This document shows, one piece after another, positions 36,701 through 44,966 of a stretch of 56,358 bases of DNA. Below the pieces are notes generated by a model. It saw nothing but the letters and a program-made list of their open reading frames with translations. It ran no database searches and was not told the origin of the DNA. Source of the DNA: Asticcacaulis biprosthecium C19 (GTDB lineage Bacteria > Pseudomonadota > Alphaproteobacteria > Caulobacterales > Caulobacteraceae); contig NZ_GL883077.1 in the NCBI RefSeq assembly GCF_000204015.1, positions 2,067,954-2,124,311 of the forward strand, read 5' to 3'. The position numbers and the translations under genes were made by a program. Within the stretch, counting starts at the first letter, position 1. Every line of letters begins with the position of its first letter.

Positions 36701-36898
36701 GATGATCTGGGTGACCGAGTCCTCGACGGTTTTTGCTGACGCGCCGGGATAGTTGGCCTGGACCCGCACCTGGGGCAGGGCGATGTCGGGATATTGTTCG
36801 ACCGGCAGGCGGGTAATGCTGAGGGCACCGGCCAGCATGATCACAAGGGCGACGACCCAAGCGAAGATCGGCCGGTCGATGAAGAAACGCGACAACAT
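33758..36898 (-). CDS. RND multidrug efflux pump, HAE1 family (AcrB-like)
   Basis: 1046 residues, full length for the family. Starts MLSRFFIDRPIFAWVVALVI, with the TM1 and periplasmic porter pattern of AcrB/MexB (QYPDIALPQVRVQANYPGAS). TM4 carries GLLVDDAIVVVENVERV, the D-D proton-relay pair. It exports hydrophobic drugs or metabolites in exchange for protons and pairs with the adaptor immediately upstream (no gap) and the channel downstream. Confidence 0.97.
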   Translation of the reverse strand: MLSRFFIDRPIFAWVVALVIMLAGALSITRLPVEQYPDIALPQVRVQANYPGASAKTVEDSVTQIIEQGMTGLDRLKYMTAQSSDNGGANVTLVFEAGTDIDVAQVQVQNQIQSVINRLPQDVQAQGVRVNKASNNMLMVFSLYSSDGSLTNADLGDYLVSNVQDTLARVDGVGETNVFGSGYAMRIWLDPDKLASFNLTPADVITAIRAQNAQVSAGQLAAQPATDDVALNATITSQSRLTTAGEFASIIVKSDTTGATVYLRDVARVELGQQNYESFSSLNGKPATGIAISLATGANALKTAELVKAKMEELSESFPSNIEYAIPNDSTDFIKLSIKEVIKTLIEAIVLVFVVMYLFLQSWRATLIPTIAVPIVLLGTMGILAAFGFSVNLLTMFGLVLAIGLLVDDAIVVVENVERVMHEEGLSPKEATRKSMDEITGALVGIGLVLAAMFVPMAFFGGTQGIIYRQFSITIVSAMTLSVVVALVLTPPLCATLLRPVNHEKRHKRLNLFDRFFNGFNRNFDRASRGYRAGVGAMIHKPIRYLLVYGAVIVACGVMFKILPTSFLPEEDQGFMQTIVQMPPGTTTKVTQGVVDKVAAYLIKDPTARYVFARTNGQNQGQVNIRMKSFEERHDEDMRVPAVIERARKEFSKPEYRSARIIPTQPPVVRSLGDASGFSFVIKDVGGVGPQALLEARNDFIRRAGEDPRFGSVRSGGQDFTPQLKIDIDKTSAGAMGVNVSDINAMLSSAWGGSYVNDFIDRGRVKRVYVQADSPFRMRPDDLNRWYVRNRDGAMVAFSAFGSSRWTTGTPQLERYQGAPSTGVQGMPAEGESSGAAMQAVEELARDLPQGTAIEWTGLSLQERESGAQAPALYALSILVVFLLLAALYESWTIPFAVVLVIPLSILGALLATWLRGLDNDIFFQVGLLTTIGLSSKNAILIVEYARLLHQERGMPLLDATLEAARIRLRPILMTSFAFTFGVLPLALATGAGSGAQRAIGTGLIGGVLTATFLAIFFVPLFFMLVQKLFKHDNLPQDVAAKGGQA

Positions 36899-38050
36899 CT
36901 ACTTTTCCGTCCCGTTGGCGGCTTTCACAGGTGCCGGCTTGATCGGAGCGCCGTCCCTCAGGTTCAGGGCGCCGTCGATGATCACCTTGTCGCCCGGTTT
37001 GAGACCCGAGGTGACGCGCCATTCCTTGCCGATCATTTCGGCGACGGTGATGTTCTGTTTCTTCGCCTTGTTGTCGGGGCCGGCCAGAAGGACACTTGCG
37101 CCGCCGCGTGGATCCAGCGCCACGGCGTTCTGAGGGATCAGGACGGCGTCGGGGACGGTGCCGGTGACCAGGCGGGCGCGCACGAACATGCCGGGCAGCA
37201 GCAGGCCGTCGGGATTGGCGAAGACGGCACGCAGGGTAACGGCGCCGGTCGACGGGTTGACCGAAACATCTGAGAACTGCAACTTGCCGGTGATAGAGTA
37301 GGTCGAACCGTCTTCCAGCAGAAGCTGGACATCGGCCTGATCAACGGCGCCGACCTTGCCGCCGGCGATGGCCTTTTTCAGCTTCAGCACTTCGGCAGAA
37401 GACTGGGTGATGTCGACATAGACCTTCGACGTATCCTGGATAGTGGCCAGCGGCGTCGCCTGACTGGCTGTGACCAAGGCGCCCGGCGTGACCGAGGACT
37501 TGCCGATGCGGCCGGAGATGGGGGCGGCGACCTTGGTGTAGTTCAGATTGATGCCAGCGGATTGCAACGAAGCGCGTTGCTGGGCGACGCTGGCCTCGGC
37601 CTGTTTCAGCGCGGTGACCGCGTCGTCATGTTCCTGCTGGCTGATGGCCTTGATGGTCACCAGCTGGCCGGCGCGACCGGCCCTGGTCCGGGCCGATTCG
37701 AGCGCGGCTTCGGCCTGTTGCAGGTTGGCCTGGGCCGAGTTGTAGGACGCCTGATAACTGGCCGGATCGATCAGGTACAGCGACTGGCCGGCGGACACGA
37801 GGGCGCCTTCAGTGAACTGACGCGCCTTGACGATGCCGCTGACCTGCGGGCGGACCTCGGAGACCAGCCAGGCGGAGGTCCTGCCGGCAAGGTCCTGGGT
37901 CAGGCTGATCGGACGTTGTTGTACCGCCATGACGCCGACATTGGCCGGTCCACGCGCGCCCTTGGTATCATCTGCTTTCTTGCCGCACGCACTTAGGCAT
38001 ACGGCGGACAGGGCGATCAGGGGCAGAAGGCGGGAAACGGCTGGGAACAT
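36899..38050 (-). CDS. RND efflux periplasmic adaptor lipoprotein (MFP/AcrA-like)
   Basis: 383 residues from the ATG at 38,050, preceded by GAGG at six bases. Lipobox LSAC (about residues 18-21), then the lipoyl half-motif (VRPQVSGIVKARQFTEGALVSAGQSLYLID), a coiled-coil hairpin (NSAQANLQQAEAALESARTRA) and the second lipoyl/barrel domains. It bridges pump and channel. A longer frame to 38,146 has no homology. The stop is directly followed by the pump start, so adaptor and pump are coupled. Confidence 0.96.
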   Translation of the reverse strand: MFPAVSRLLPLIALSAVCLSACGKKADDTKGARGPANVGVMAVQQRPISLTQDLAGRTSAWLVSEVRPQVSGIVKARQFTEGALVSAGQSLYLIDPASYQASYNSAQANLQQAEAALESARTRAGRAGQLVTIKAISQQEHDDAVTALKQAEASVAQQRASLQSAGINLNYTKVAAPISGRIGKSSVTPGALVTASQATPLATIQDTSKVYVDITQSSAEVLKLKKAIAGGKVGAVDQADVQLLLEDGSTYSITGKLQFSDVSVNPSTGAVTLRAVFANPDGLLLPGMFVRARLVTGTVPDAVLIPQNAVALDPRGGASVLLAGPDNKAKKQNITVAEMIGKEWRVTSGLKPGDKVIIDGALNLRDGAPIKPAPVKAANGTEK

Positions 38051-38183
38051 GAGGGGCCTCGGGTGGGTCTCGGGGCTAAACGCTGCGGTGCGGAAAATCC
38101 GGCGGCATTTGCGGCAAAAACAAGCGAATAAACCCTTAGAGGGCAAAGACCGAGTCCGAAACCGGCGAGCCGGCTAATTTTTG

Positions 38184-38195
38184 GACAATGTTGTC
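38184..38195. promoter_or_regulatory. Short dyad upstream of the efflux operon
   Basis: GACAA-TG-TTGTC has five-base arms around a two-base centre, about 135 bp before the adaptor start. It could be a TetR-like operator, but no regulator gene is adjacent. Speculative. Confidence 0.2.
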
Positions 38196-38237
38196 TCTGG
38201 CACCCGCGGCAAAGCCGCTCTTTGGGCTAGAGGTTTT

Positions 38238-38362
38238 GAACCGCGAATGAACGCGAATAAACGCGAATTTCAGGGCGTGTTTCGATCGTCGCTTTGGTGG
38301 AACCGTCTTGCAGCGTTTTTGCGCCCCTCTTATTCGCGTTCATTCGTGTTCATTCGCGGTTC
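38238..38362. repeat. 31-bp inverted repeat of GCGAATRAAC units
   Basis: Left arm 38,238-38,268 and right arm 38,332-38,362 are reverse complements with only two mismatches in 31 bases. Each arm contains three iterations of a (G)CGAATRAAC-type unit, separated by a 63-bp loop. It occupies most of the 319-bp gene-free interval between the efflux adaptor start (38,050) and the glycosyltransferase stop (38,370). I see no coding potential in the interval. It resembles arrayed intergenic repeats seen in diverse bacteria. Confidence 0.75.
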
Positions 38363-38369
38363 CAGACCC

Positions 38370-39509
38370 TTACAGGCTGAGCCAACCGTCACGTAATTTC
38401 GTAGCGTCGTTACGAGCTTGATTGCCAAGCCGATACCGCAGGTCGGTATCATCGATCAGGTTGCGTAGAGCGGCCGCCGCAGCGTCGATGTCGGGATCGG
38501 CCCACTGCGCCTGCGGGCCGTTATAGCCGGAATCCGCCGGAACCAGGCGATACGGCACCGGCACCGAATTGTCCGGCGTCATGAATTCGAGATTGCCCGA
38601 CCAGCCGGTGGCCAGAACCGCCTTGCCGGCGGCCATGGCTTCGGCCAGCGGCAGGCCATAACCTTCGCCGCGATGGAGCGAAATCAGGATATCGCAGTCA
38701 GCGATCAGTTGAGCCGTCGCGTCGTTGTCCAGGGTCTGCGCCATGAAGACGATATCGCCGCGGCCACCGGCCAGCGCCTGAAGGGCCTGGAACTGAGGAT
38801 GGATTTCCGCGCGGCTCAAGGTCTTGACCATCAGCCGGGCATCACCGGGTGTGGGGACGGCCCTCATCCAGGCCTGGATGGCACCGGCCGGGTTCTTGCG
38901 GACGAAGCTGCTGCGCGGGTCGAACAGGGTCAGGGCGGTGATCGGGCCAGCCTTACGTTCGGCAACTGCCGGCACGCGAACGGGTGTCGGTACGACTTTC
39001 AGTTTGGCGGCTTCGTTAGGAGGCAAAATGGCAGCAACCGCTTCGCGCACAAAGCCGCTGGGCACCCAGATTTCGTGGAACCAGGTTGCCGTTTGGGCCC
39101 AAGCCTCAGGGGCGCGGCTTGATTCCCAGGCCCAGTAGCCGATGCGGTAACAGTCCTGCCAGCCGTCATGTGTGAACAGGGCGATGCGCGCTTCCGGCGG
39201 ATTGGCGTGGATCAGCCAGACTGGGGCATCGGATGGCATTTGTGAAGGGCGGCGCGTCAGCAGGCCACGGTCGAACGGGCGCAGGTCTTCTCGGTCGACC
39301 GCGACGCCCCTGGATTCCAGCCCGTTGGCGACCAGGGCGCCGGCGCGACCGATGCCGAGCGCTTCGTTGAAAAAACCCGAGATCAGAACCTTGTCAAGCG
39401 GTGGGCGGGGCCGCGACTGGGCCGGCAGCCAGGCGCTTGATCGGGCGGCATAACGCAGGCCAAACGCCGTGTGGTGCAGGCCGGCCAGTACGCGTTTCAG
39501 AATCGCCAT
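38370..39509 (-). CDS. Glycosyltransferase, group 1 (GT4-like)
   Basis: 379 residues from the ATG at 39,509; a longer frame to 39,632 lacks homology. The C-terminal half has the GT-B donor region with SLHRGEGYGLPLAEAMAAGKAVLATGWSGN, the E-x7-E type motif of GT4 enzymes. N-terminal Rossmann half begins KVLISGFFNEALGIGRAG. Retaining transfer of a sugar to a growing surface glycan is expected. Divergent from the GT2 gene with only 44 bp between start codons. Confidence 0.88.
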   Translation of the reverse strand: MAILKRVLAGLHHTAFGLRYAARSSAWLPAQSRPRPPLDKVLISGFFNEALGIGRAGALVANGLESRGVAVDREDLRPFDRGLLTRRPSQMPSDAPVWLIHANPPEARIALFTHDGWQDCYRIGYWAWESSRAPEAWAQTATWFHEIWVPSGFVREAVAAILPPNEAAKLKVVPTPVRVPAVAERKAGPITALTLFDPRSSFVRKNPAGAIQAWMRAVPTPGDARLMVKTLSRAEIHPQFQALQALAGGRGDIVFMAQTLDNDATAQLIADCDILISLHRGEGYGLPLAEAMAAGKAVLATGWSGNLEFMTPDNSVPVPYRLVPADSGYNGPQAQWADPDIDAAAAALRNLIDDTDLRYRLGNQARNDATKLRDGWLSL

Positions 39510-39553
39510 AGAAAGAGTCTCGCCAAGCCGTGCACCTTCGGTACTATAGGACA

Positions 39554-40813
39554 ATGACGTCAGACGCAATTTTCGACCTGCTGAACCTGAACGGTACGCT
39601 TGCGCTGGGCGGCGTCTACCGGCTGCGGGCAAAAGGCGGTGTGGCCGAGGTCGAAATCACTGACACGGCAACCGGCGAACGCAACGTGGTCTACGTTCAG
39701 GACGGGCGGGACATTTATATTACGATGCCGGTCGGGCACTACCGGGTTTGGCTGCGCACCAGGGCGACGTCGGTGTCGTTGATGCGTCTGGGCTTTGCCG
39801 AGCGGATCGGCGCTTATGCCACCAAAGCGGTCGGACTGATGCGGAGCGGCCGCCTGATCGCCGCGGTTGCGGCGCGGATGCGCCGGCCGGCGTCCGGCAT
39901 TTCCGGCATGGCGATTGGGGAGGCGACCCACGTCGCAGACTTGCCGTCGCGGCCCGCCCTGGCCTTGGCAAAGCCCGATCCGGCGCTGTCGTCCGCCGGC
40001 GTATCGATCGTCATTCCCACCAAAATCCGCGCGGAAATGCTGCGCGCCTGTGTCGACTCGCTGGCATTGAACCGCACTGTCGAGGTTGAGATCATCATTG
40101 TCGACAATGGCGCTGAGGGTAACGCCATGGTGGCGCTGTTGGCGGAGCTGTCGCGTCGGCCGGATGTCAAGCTGATCCGCGACGACGGTGGGTTCAATTT
40201 CTCGCGCCTGTGCAATGAAGGCGCGGCGCAGGCTCGGTATCCGCTGCTGTTGTTCCTGAACGACGACATTGAGGCCCTGGACGGTGACTGGCTGGCCGCC
40301 ATGCGCGACTATGTCGCCCGGCCCGATGTCGGGGCCGTGGGCGCCCGGCTGCTCTATACCGACCGCACCTTGCAGCACGCCGGTGTCGCGTCGAACCTCG
40401 TGCCGGGGCCTGGGCATCCTTGGCGCGGTGTGGCGCCGGACGTATGGCAAAGCCATCCTTTTCTGGCGCAACCCGGAGACGTCGATGCCGTGACCGGTGC
40501 CTGCCTGATGATGCGCAGGGACGTCTTCGACGCGGTCGGTGGTTTCGATGCCGAGGCGTTTTCGGTGACCTTGAATGACGTCGACCTGTGCCTGCGTGTC
40601 CGCGAGCAGGGGCTGAAAATCGTCTATGCCCCTGACGCCACACTGTTGCACAAGGAAGGGCAAAGTCGCCGCCGCGACGACGATCCCGCCGAACGCGCTC
40701 GCCGCCAGGCCGAACTGCGGGCCTATGTCGCGCGTCATCCGGAAGCTGCGCGCCGTTCGGTGTTTTATCCGCTTACTCTGCGTCGCGACACCGACCAGGC
40801 CCTTTCCATCTGA
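39554..40813 (+). CDS. Glycosyltransferase family 2 with N-terminal extension
   Basis: 419 residues; ATG at 39,554 with AGGA three bases upstream. The first ~135 residues form a beta-rich and helical extension of unknown role. The GT-A domain follows: VSIVIPTKIRAEML, IIIVDNGA, LLFLNDDIEALDGDW (the DxD-like metal site), and TGACLMMRRDVFDAVGGFDAEAF with a VTLNDVDLCLRVRE catalytic-base region. It resembles rhamnosyl- or O-antigen transferases. It is probably part of the polysaccharide locus. Confidence 0.9.
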   Translation: MTSDAIFDLLNLNGTLALGGVYRLRAKGGVAEVEITDTATGERNVVYVQDGRDIYITMPVGHYRVWLRTRATSVSLMRLGFAERIGAYATKAVGLMRSGRLIAAVAARMRRPASGISGMAIGEATHVADLPSRPALALAKPDPALSSAGVSIVIPTKIRAEMLRACVDSLALNRTVEVEIIIVDNGAEGNAMVALLAELSRRPDVKLIRDDGGFNFSRLCNEGAAQARYPLLLFLNDDIEALDGDWLAAMRDYVARPDVGAVGARLLYTDRTLQHAGVASNLVPGPGHPWRGVAPDVWQSHPFLAQPGDVDAVTGACLMMRRDVFDAVGGFDAEAFSVTLNDVDLCLRVREQGLKIVYAPDATLLHKEGQSRRRDDDPAERARRQAELRAYVARHPEAARRSVFYPLTLRRDTDQALSI

Positions 40814-40917
40814 AAATTACGGCCTTTGTCATGCTTTAGGTTTTGACAGCGCCCGGGGGGCTGGGGCAGAACTCTGTCCGCATGGGCGAAGGCCAAATAT
40901 TTTCAGGGGTTGGATTT

Positions 40918-41898
40918 ATGACGAAAGCCATTCTGGTCGCCGGTGGCGCCGGCTATATCGGTTCTCAGACCTGCAAGGTTCTGCATCAGGCCGGCTATCT
41001 CCCTGTGACCCTGGACAACCTGGCCACCGGCTATGCCGAAGCCGTCAAGTGGGGCCCCTTGGTAAAGGCGGATTTGCGCGACCGCGACGTCATTCTCGAC
41101 ACCATCAAACAGTACGATATCCAGGCGGCCATCCACTTCGCCGCCTACAGTCTGGTCGGTGAAAGCACGCGCAACCCTGCCAAATACTACGACAACAACG
41201 TCGCGGCGGCGACCGACTTCGCCTCGACCCTGGTCGAAGGCAGAGTCACGTCACTGGTCTTCTCGTCGACCGCGGCGACCTATGGCATGCCGCAGACCCG
41301 GTTGATCGCCGAGGACCACCCCAAGAACCCGATCAATCCTTACGGCGCCAGCAAGCTGGCCTTCGAACAGGCCCTGCACTGGATGGGCCAGGCGCACGGC
41401 TTGAACACCATCGTCCTGCGCTATTTCAACGCTGCCGGGGCGGATCTGGAGGGGGAGGTTGGCGAAAGCCACGAGCCGGAAACCCACCTGATTCCGCTGA
41501 TCTGCAAGGCGGCCCTGGGCAAGTCCCCGCCGCTGACCGTGTTCGGGACCGACTATGACACCAAGGACGGTACCTGTATCCGCGACTACATTCACGTTAT
41601 CGACCTGGCCACGGCTCACGTTGCGGCGATCGAGCGGCTGATGGCCGGCGGTGGCAGTGACGCTTTCAATGTCGGCACCGGCGAAGGTTTGACCGTAATG
41701 GAGGTTATCAAGGCGGCGGAAGAGGCGCTGGGTCGGCCCGTACCTTATAGCCTCGGGCCGCGCCGCGACGGCGATCCCGAAATCCTGGTGGCCGATGTCA
41801 GCAAGATCAAGGCGACCCTGGACTGGACGCCGAAATACAGCGACCTGAAGACGCTGATTGAGTCGGCGGCCAACTGGCAGACGATCCGGCCCTATTGA
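40918..41898 (+). CDS. galE: UDP-glucose 4-epimerase
   Basis: 326 residues from the ATG at 40,918 (the frame is open to 40,843 without homology). NAD loop GGAGYIGS at residues 8-15, SSTAATYG and catalytic YGASK, and the GalE-specific end GDPEILVADVSKIKATLDWTPKY. It interconverts UDP-glucose and UDP-galactose, giving galactose donors for the surrounding glycosyltransferases. The 104 bp upstream hold no other gene. Confidence 0.95.
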   Translation: MTKAILVAGGAGYIGSQTCKVLHQAGYLPVTLDNLATGYAEAVKWGPLVKADLRDRDVILDTIKQYDIQAAIHFAAYSLVGESTRNPAKYYDNNVAAATDFASTLVEGRVTSLVFSSTAATYGMPQTRLIAEDHPKNPINPYGASKLAFEQALHWMGQAHGLNTIVLRYFNAAGADLEGEVGESHEPETHLIPLICKAALGKSPPLTVFGTDYDTKDGTCIRDYIHVIDLATAHVAAIERLMAGGGSDAFNVGTGEGLTVMEVIKAAEEALGRPVPYSLGPRRDGDPEILVADVSKIKATLDWTPKYSDLKTLIESAANWQTIRPY

Positions 41899-42030
41899 AC
41901 CGAGAGATCCGGCCCTTGTGTTTCCGGTTGGCGCGCGGCCGACGAATATGCGGACCTAGCGCTGCAAGGCGGTCTTTTTGGGGTGGGGACTAATCGGCGG
42001 AAGAAGCTTGGGGGAAGGAGCGGCGCTCGC

Positions 42031-43209
42031 TTATAGCGGGTTTTCAAGCGCGTCGAGCAACTGGTTGAACCGACCCAGGTCCAGCGGCCATTCCGGATCG
42101 GCTGGCAGGTCGAGGTAAGCCGCCTTGTGTCCCAACATCTGGCATAGGCCAAGATGCCACAGATTGTCCCGGCCAGGCAGGTTCAGCACACCCAGGCCCG
42201 CGCCCTTCGGGGCGAAGACAATGTTGTGCAAGGCGCTGCCGTCCTCGCCGACCACGATACGAGCTGTTTTCATCAATTCGATCTGTTGCGCGACGCTCAG
42301 GCTTTCCGGGGCAACGATGTGGTAGCCGCGGCGCGCCGCCTCGGCTTCGACGGCATAGATGTTGACAACGCTGCGCCGTGAACTATGAGCCAGCTTGCGG
42401 CGGCTGAAGAAGATTTTCTCACCGACCAGCTTTGGCGGAACTTCGACGGGCTTATGGGCGTCCAGCACCTGGGCCAGGGCGGCGCTAAGCGAGGCTGTCC
42501 CGAGACGGAAACCGGATTTCGACGCCGACGGCACCAAGGCCCGCTCAACGCGGAACAGGCTGGCCGGATGACGCCGTAACCGCGCCGGGTCGATATCGAA
42601 AATGTCCAGAAAATAGCTCGCCCATTCGGGCAGGCCCTGGAAAAGAATTGGCTCGGTGGTGTGGCCCGCCTGGTTCAGCGTCCACAGGCGTGGCACAACA
42701 TCGAGCAGCCAATGACCGTAGATTTCCTGTCCCGGCGCCGACAGGACGATAGCCGAACCGGAAACCGTCTGGTTGCGCAGTTTCTGCATCAGTTGATCCA
42801 GATAGCCGGTCGATTTGTCGAGAATATCTGCCAGGTTGTGGGTGCGGGCATGCCAGTCGGCAAAATCGATACCCCAACAGATCGGCTCTCCCATCAGCGC
42901 CTCGCGCCGCCCGATATGGATGGGCTGCGCACAGGCGTCGAAGAACCCGTAATCCTCAAAGGTGAAGATGCCGTTTGCCAGATAACCCGGCGTGCGCATG
43001 GCGTTGCGATAGCCGGTCTCCAGCCTCGCGTAGCCATCCAGCGGAAGAAGGGCGGCGACATCATCGACCGGTGGTGGGTTGTCGGCAACACACCGGAAGG
43101 ACACACGATAGTCACGGTTCGCAAAATTGCGGCCGCCCAGCGAAGCCGGATCGTGCTCGCCTGAGGCGATAATCGATTCCAGTGTGGTGAAGCTGTAACC
43201 GGCTGCCAT
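42031..43209 (-). CDS. Glycosyltransferase family 61 (DUF563-like)
   Basis: 392 residues. The central motif EIYGHWLLDVVPRLW, the FFSRRKLAHSSRRSVVN strand-loop and the C-terminal IVVGEDGSALHNIVFAPKGAGLGVLNLP are diagnostic of GT61 (DUF563). Family members transfer xylose or GlcNAc-type sugars in inverting reactions; the bacterial ones act in capsule or LPS loci. It follows the ABC ATPase gene by 18 bp, so it is in the exporter operon. The 132 bp to the convergent galE show no clear terminator. Confidence 0.88.
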   Translation of the reverse strand: MAAGYSFTTLESIIASGEHDPASLGGRNFANRDYRVSFRCVADNPPPVDDVAALLPLDGYARLETGYRNAMRTPGYLANGIFTFEDYGFFDACAQPIHIGRREALMGEPICWGIDFADWHARTHNLADILDKSTGYLDQLMQKLRNQTVSGSAIVLSAPGQEIYGHWLLDVVPRLWTLNQAGHTTEPILFQGLPEWASYFLDIFDIDPARLRRHPASLFRVERALVPSASKSGFRLGTASLSAALAQVLDAHKPVEVPPKLVGEKIFFSRRKLAHSSRRSVVNIYAVEAEAARRGYHIVAPESLSVAQQIELMKTARIVVGEDGSALHNIVFAPKGAGLGVLNLPGRDNLWHLGLCQMLGHKAAYLDLPADPEWPLDLGRFNQLLDALENPL

Positions 43210-43227
43210 GACGCGCCTTTGCTGCGC

Positions 43228-43974
43228 CTATTGCATCAATGCCGACGCATCATAACCATCGACGGAGCCGTAATAGGCTTCACGTCCCTGATCCAGAACC
43301 AGCAGCTTGTTGCACACCTTTTTGACCATGCCGTGGCTGTGGGTGGCGAGCACCATGGCCCGCGAATTTTCCAACAGGCTGTTCATGCGGTTGGTCGCCT
43401 TGTCGTGGAAGGCGGCGTCACCGGCGCCGATCCATTCATCCAGCAGAAGCACATCGGGTTTCAGAGTCGTTGCCACGCTGAAAACCAGGCGTGTGCGCAT
43501 GCCTGCGGAATAGGTTTGCACCGGCAGATCGATGAAAGCACCCAGTTCGGAGAACTCGATGATCTCCTCCATGTTGCTCTCGATCTCCTTGCGGGCGATG
43601 CCGCGCATCCGTCCCATGTTAAAGATGTTCTCACGGCCCGTATGGGCTGCATCCAGCCCCAGGCCGATATCGATCATGCAGGAGATGTCACCCTTGACCT
43701 TCACAGACCCCCGATCGGGTTCATAGATTCCGGCAATGACCTTCAGAAGGGTCGACTTGCCGGCGCCATTATGCCCCATGACACCCAGGCGGTCGCCTTC
43801 ACCCAGGGTAAAGCTGATATTGTGCAACGCCTGAACATGGATGATGTCCTGACCATCCTTCAGCAGCTTGCCGCCGATGACCAGGTTTGCCAGGGTATTG
43901 CGCAGCGAATTGGCACGGATGGAGTAGATGGGGTAGCTGAGCTCGACGCCGTTGACTTCGACGATATCGGACAT
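43228..43974 (-). CDS. Polysaccharide ABC exporter ATPase (Wzt/KpsT-like)
   Basis: 248 residues. Walker A GHNGAGKST, the exporter-type signature YSAGMRTRLVFSVA in place of LSGGQ, Walker B DVLLLDEWIGAGD and switch histidine region VLATHSHGM. It lacks the C-terminal glycan-binding domain of long Wzt proteins, so it is the KpsT-like short form. It energises export of lipid-linked polysaccharide with the permease gene upstream (20-bp gap). Confidence 0.94.
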   Translation of the reverse strand: MSDIVEVNGVELSYPIYSIRANSLRNTLANLVIGGKLLKDGQDIIHVQALHNISFTLGEGDRLGVMGHNGAGKSTLLKVIAGIYEPDRGSVKVKGDISCMIDIGLGLDAAHTGRENIFNMGRMRGIARKEIESNMEEIIEFSELGAFIDLPVQTYSAGMRTRLVFSVATTLKPDVLLLDEWIGAGDAAFHDKATNRMNSLLENSRAMVLATHSHGMVKKVCNKLLVLDQGREAYYGSVDGYDASALMQ

Positions 43975-43994
43975 AATCGATCCTTAGACTAACT

Positions 43995-44771
43995 CTAGAC
44001 CCAGAAGGGAATACGGCGGCGAAACAGGCTGAACACGACCAGCCAGGCGATAATACCCGTGACCATAGCGCCCAGCGCCAGGTACCACATGTGCGCTGAG
44101 GCGGCTTCACCCAGAAGTGGTGCCCGCATGATTTCCAGCAGGCCATAGTAGGGGTTGTACTTGACCAGGATGTTGTGGCCGCGAACCGATTCAGGACGCC
44201 AGAATATGGGCGTCAGGAAGAACATCAACTGATTGAGATAGGGGAGCATGAATCGCAGGTCGCGGAAGCGCGCAGCGATGATGCCGAACACCGATCCCCA
44301 GGTCAGGCCGGTCATGATGACCACCGCGAAGCCCAGCACGATGCTCCAGTGCGGGACGACCGCCGCCCGAATTAGCACCATGACGACGTAAAAGACGACG
44401 ACATTGTTCAGGAAAAGGAGGATTTCCTTCGCCATCGTCTCCAGGGTGTAATAGGTGAACGGATAGGCATGGTTCTTGATATTGCCGCCATGTCGCAGGA
44501 ACATTTCCGTGCCGTCAATCAGGATGAAACTGACCATCCCGAAGCACAGGATGCCGCCCATGATGTACGGCAGGACGAGACGCAGGTCGCCCCCCATCAT
44601 CGGACCGAAAACCACTGACAGACAGATCGACGTCACGATCATGCCGCCCGAGATCCAGAAGGGACCGAGGAAGGTCCGGCGATACTTGCCGGTCAGTTCG
44701 TGATAGGCTTGATAGAACCAGACCCGGTAGAGGCCAAGTCCCTTACCCAGGTCGGCAAAAGTTTTGTTCAT
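43995..44771 (-). CDS. Polysaccharide ABC exporter permease (Wzm/KpsM-like)
   Basis: 258 residues, about six membrane helices. The N-terminal YRVWFYQAYHELTGKYRRTFLGPFWI amphipathic segment is typical of ABC-2 polysaccharide exporters, followed by MMGGDLRLVLPYIMGGILCFGMVSFIL and the later GLTWGSVFGIIAARFRDLRFMLPYLNQLMFFLTPIFW. Forms a dimer with the ATPase. The 195 bp upstream, before the GT4 gene end, show no gene and no clear terminator. Confidence 0.94.
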   Translation of the reverse strand: MNKTFADLGKGLGLYRVWFYQAYHELTGKYRRTFLGPFWISGGMIVTSICLSVVFGPMMGGDLRLVLPYIMGGILCFGMVSFILIDGTEMFLRHGGNIKNHAYPFTYYTLETMAKEILLFLNNVVVFYVVMVLIRAAVVPHWSIVLGFAVVIMTGLTWGSVFGIIAARFRDLRFMLPYLNQLMFFLTPIFWRPESVRGHNILVKYNPYYGLLEIMRAPLLGEAASAHMWYLALGAMVTGIIAWLVVFSLFRRRIPFWV

Positions 44772-44966
44772 TCGTATGTCTAACCACTGTCTGCGTGACG
44801 GGTCGCGACATTGGCGCGATCCGTGCCCACCGCAAAAGCGGCAGGAATGAAACTGCTTCTACAGCAAAATGGCACCGGCGCAAGCCGCGGCCCAAGCTGA
44901 GGTTTTATTAATTTCAGGTTTTCTTCGCACTTGCAACATGGAAAACCCAAGACGAGCTTAGACCCG

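Noticed and set aside
38238-38362. Insertion-sequence ends
   Set aside because: The inverted arms enclose only 63 bp without a transposase and no target duplication is visible.
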